Notes under the pieces: generated by a model
Databases searched by the model: none
What the model saw: the letters and a program-made list of their open reading frames with translations, nothing else
What the model was told of the DNA's origin: nothing
Shown here: positions 62,310 through 64,000 of the stretch, one piece after another
Layout: each line of letters begins with the position of its first letter
Numbering within the stretch: position 1 is the stretch's first letter
Program-made: the position numbers and the translations under genes
NCBI RefSeq assembly: GCF_047345145.1
Contig: NZ_JBLFER010000001.1
Location: 558,001 to 622,000 of the forward strand
Length of the DNA stretch: 64,000 nt
Reading direction: 5' to 3'
Origin: Maribacter_C sp047345145
Lineage (GTDB): Bacteria > Bacteroidota > Bacteroidia > Flavobacteriales > Flavobacteriaceae

Positions 62310-64000
62310 CTACCGCAATTGAGGGTAATCTTCTGGATTTGCTTCATGGATAATACCATATACTTTTTCAAAGATATCTTCTGCATTTGGTTTAGAAAAG
62401 TAATCTCCATCAGTTCCGTATGCAGGTCTATGCGCTTTTGCGGTTAGGGTTTGGGGCGCACTGTCTAAGAATTTATAGGCACCTTGTTTTTCAACAATCT
62501 CATTCAACAGATAGGCGGAACACCCCCCTGGAACATCCTCATCAATCACTAGCAAGCGATTGGTTTTCTGAACACTTTTAACGACATCGTGCTCAATGTC
62601 AAAAGGAAGCAAAGACTGTGCATCAATAATCTCAGCATCAATACCTACTTCTTTTAGTTCTTTGGCTGCCTGTTCAACAATTCTTAGGGTTGAACCATAT
62701 GATACTAAGGTTATATCTTTACCATATTTAATTGTTTCCACAATACCTATAGGTGTACAAAAATCACCAAGATTATTGGGCATTTTCTCCTTCAAGCGAT
62801 AACCGTTCAAACTTTCTATTACTAAAGCAGGCTCATCACTTTTCATTAGCGTATTATAAAAACCTGCTGCTTGCGTCATGTTGCGAGGTGAAAGAATATA
62901 AATTCCCCTAAGTGTATGAATCAACCCCCCCATTGGTGATCCTGAGTGCCAAATGCCTTCTAAGCGATGACCTCTAGTTCGAATAATCAGCGGCGCTTTT
63001 TGTTTTCCAACGGTGCGATATCGAATAGTTGCGACATCATCTGTTAGGGTAGGCATCGCGTAAAAAATATAATCTAAATATTGTATTTCAGCAATTGGGC
63101 GCAATCCCCTAAGTGCCATTCCAAGCCCCTGACCAATAATGGTAGATTCTCTGATACCAGTATCGGCAACGCGTAGTTTGCCATATTTATCTTGCAAACC
63201 TTCAAGCCCTTGATTTACATCTCCAATGGTGCCTGTATCTTCACCAAAGATCGAAATTTCAGGATATTTTTCTAAAAGTCTATCAAAATTTTCACGAAGA
63301 ATTACACGACCATCTACTTCTTCTGTATTGGTATCATATTCAGGAACAATTTGGGCAATGTTGGTTGCTTTATTAGCATTTTCACTATATAAATGGTCAC
63401 TATAATTCGGTTGCTCTTTTCGAAGAAATTGATTCGTCCAATCGAGAAGTGCCTCTTTTTCAGCAGTGCTTTCTCCTAATAGATAGCGCAAAGCTTTCCT
63501 TGCTGTAGTCGCCAAATCCTTCTTAATAGGTTCTTCGATGGCAATTAAATCGTTTTTAAGCTTCGTTATAAACGCTTTGTTTTGACTCTTGTTAGCAGCA
63601 TTTTCTAATAACTGTAGTAGCACTTTTTTTTGCTCAAGATGTGTTGCTAAATATTCGGCCCAGGCTTCTTTTTTTGCTGTTCGTACAGATTTTTTTAGCG
63701 TTAACTCGATTGCATTTAGCTCTTCTTCAGTAGCAATGCCTGACTCGATGATCCATTCTTTGAACCGCTTATTACAGTCATTTTCACGTTCCCAATCTAA
63801 TCGTTCTTCACTTTTATATCTTTCATGAGAACCAGAGGTGGAATGACCTTGTGGCTGAGTAAGTTCTTGGACATGAATAATTACTGGAACATGCTCATCT
63901 CGTGCTATGTCAGATGCGTTCTCATAAGCATGCATCAAGGCTGTATAGTCCCAACCCTTTACCTTTAAAATTTCATAACCTTTGTGATCTTTATCACGTT
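62310..64000 (-). CDS. 2-oxoacid dehydrogenase E1, fused alpha-beta (N-terminus beyond window)
   Basis: The frame stays open to the window end: residues upstream of the TTG at 63938 read KGYEILKVKGWDYTALMHAY, a normal E1 alpha sequence, so the gene continues outside. The remaining ~560 residues end with the complete beta half: RVADTGIRESTIIGQGLGMA, AEIQYLDYIFYAMPTLTDDV, IIRTRGHRLEGIWHSGSPMG, LLVIDEDVPGGCSAYLLNEI. It is the thiamine-pyrophosphate-dependent first component of a 2-oxoacid (probably branched-chain) dehydrogenase. The fused layout is typical of Bacteroidota. The thiamine-binding GDG motif is not visible in the window. Confidence 0.88.
   Translation of the reverse strand, partial: RDKDHKGYEILKVKGWDYTALMHAYENASDIARDEHVPVIIHVQELTQPQGHSTSGSHERYKSEERLDWERENDCNKRFKEWIIESGIATEEELNAIELTLKKSVRTAKKEAWAEYLATHLEQKKVLLQLLENAANKSQNKAFITKLKNDLIAIEEPIKKDLATTARKALRYLLGESTAEKEALLDWTNQFLRKEQPNYSDHLYSENANKATNIAQIVPEYDTNTEEVDGRVILRENFDRLLEKYPEISIFGEDTGTIGDVNQGLEGLQDKYGKLRVADTGIRESTIIGQGLGMALRGLRPIAEIQYLDYIFYAMPTLTDDVATIRYRTVGKQKAPLIIRTRGHRLEGIWHSGSPMGGLIHTLRGIYILSPRNMTQAAGFYNTLMKSDEPALVIESLNGYRLKEKMPNNLGDFCTPIGIVETIKYGKDITLVSYGSTLRIVEQAAKELKEVGIDAEIIDAQSLLPFDIEHDVVKSVQKTNRLLVIDEDVPGGCSAYLLNEIVEKQGAYKFLDSAPQTLTAKAHRPAYGTDGDYFSKPNAEDIFEKVYGIIHEANPEDYPQLR

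Noticed and set aside
1..64000. tRNA, rRNA, insertion sequences or prophage
   Set aside because: I read the spacers and found no convincing cloverleaf, rRNA, transposase or phage structural gene. A dedicated RNA search was not possible here.

Overview
The window looks like a chromosomal segment of a marine-type member of the Flavobacteriaceae (Bacteroidota). Several things point there: a 1,429-residue protein ending in a type IX secretion (T9SS type A) sorting domain, many SPII lipoproteins with acidic residues right after the lipidated Cys, an E1 dehydrogenase with fused alpha and beta halves, a TIGR02436-type four-helix-bundle gene, almost no Shine-Dalgarno sequences, and AT-rich spacers. 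No rRNA, tRNA, insertion sequence, prophage or CRISPR array was recognised.

Layout. 1-3415 (+): a sugar-utilisation operon with the end of a GH4 glycosidase, an SLC5-type Na+/solute symporter and a NagB-type aminosugar-6-phosphate isomerase/deaminase. 3423-17161 (all -): fifteen to twenty small, mostly unrelated accessory genes (lipoproteins, SRPBCC, DUF1428-like, DUF5694-like, Big2-domain protein, several unknowns). From about 5.9 to 15.8 kb their spacers carry copies of one imperfect hairpin repeat, usually placed 9-55 nt after a stop codon, so the stretch reads as a series of 'ORF plus 3' repeat' modules. This is the most unusual region. 17372-20580 (-): a mannitol-dehydrogenase/fructuronate-reductase-family enzyme with an NCS1-family transporter. 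20682-25370: an FG-GAP lipoprotein, a membrane protein divergent from an HxlR regulator with a 15-bp inverted repeat between them, a small lipoprotein and a TPM-domain protein. 25548-30897 (-): leucine biosynthesis in the order leuC, four-helix-bundle gene, leuD, leuA/cimA-like, leuB, with short repeats in the spacers.

31020-41xxx: membrane and surface lipoproteins of unknown role, RecG, an M1 aminopeptidase overlapping a patatin-like lipase, and an SGNH-like lipoprotein. 42051-50129: a degenerate OmpA-like protein, an FMN-dependent glutamate-synthase-like protein, an M20 amidohydrolase, a DsrE-like protein, the UvrD/PcrA helicase and a zinc-ribbon membrane protein followed by a perfect palindromic terminator. 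50177-55179 (-): a giant T9SS beta-propeller protein translationally coupled to a lipoprotein. 55356-64000: a Sua5/YciO protein converging on a canonical OmpA lipoprotein (heptanucleotide arrays start at both stop codons), a GT2 glycosyltransferase, an HSDR_N-type nuclease-fold protein divergent from holA, DoxX, a kinase-aminotransferase fusion and the truncated E1 dehydrogenase.

Most housekeeping assignments rest on clear motifs. The roles of the accessory genes at 3.4-17.2 kb are largely unknown.
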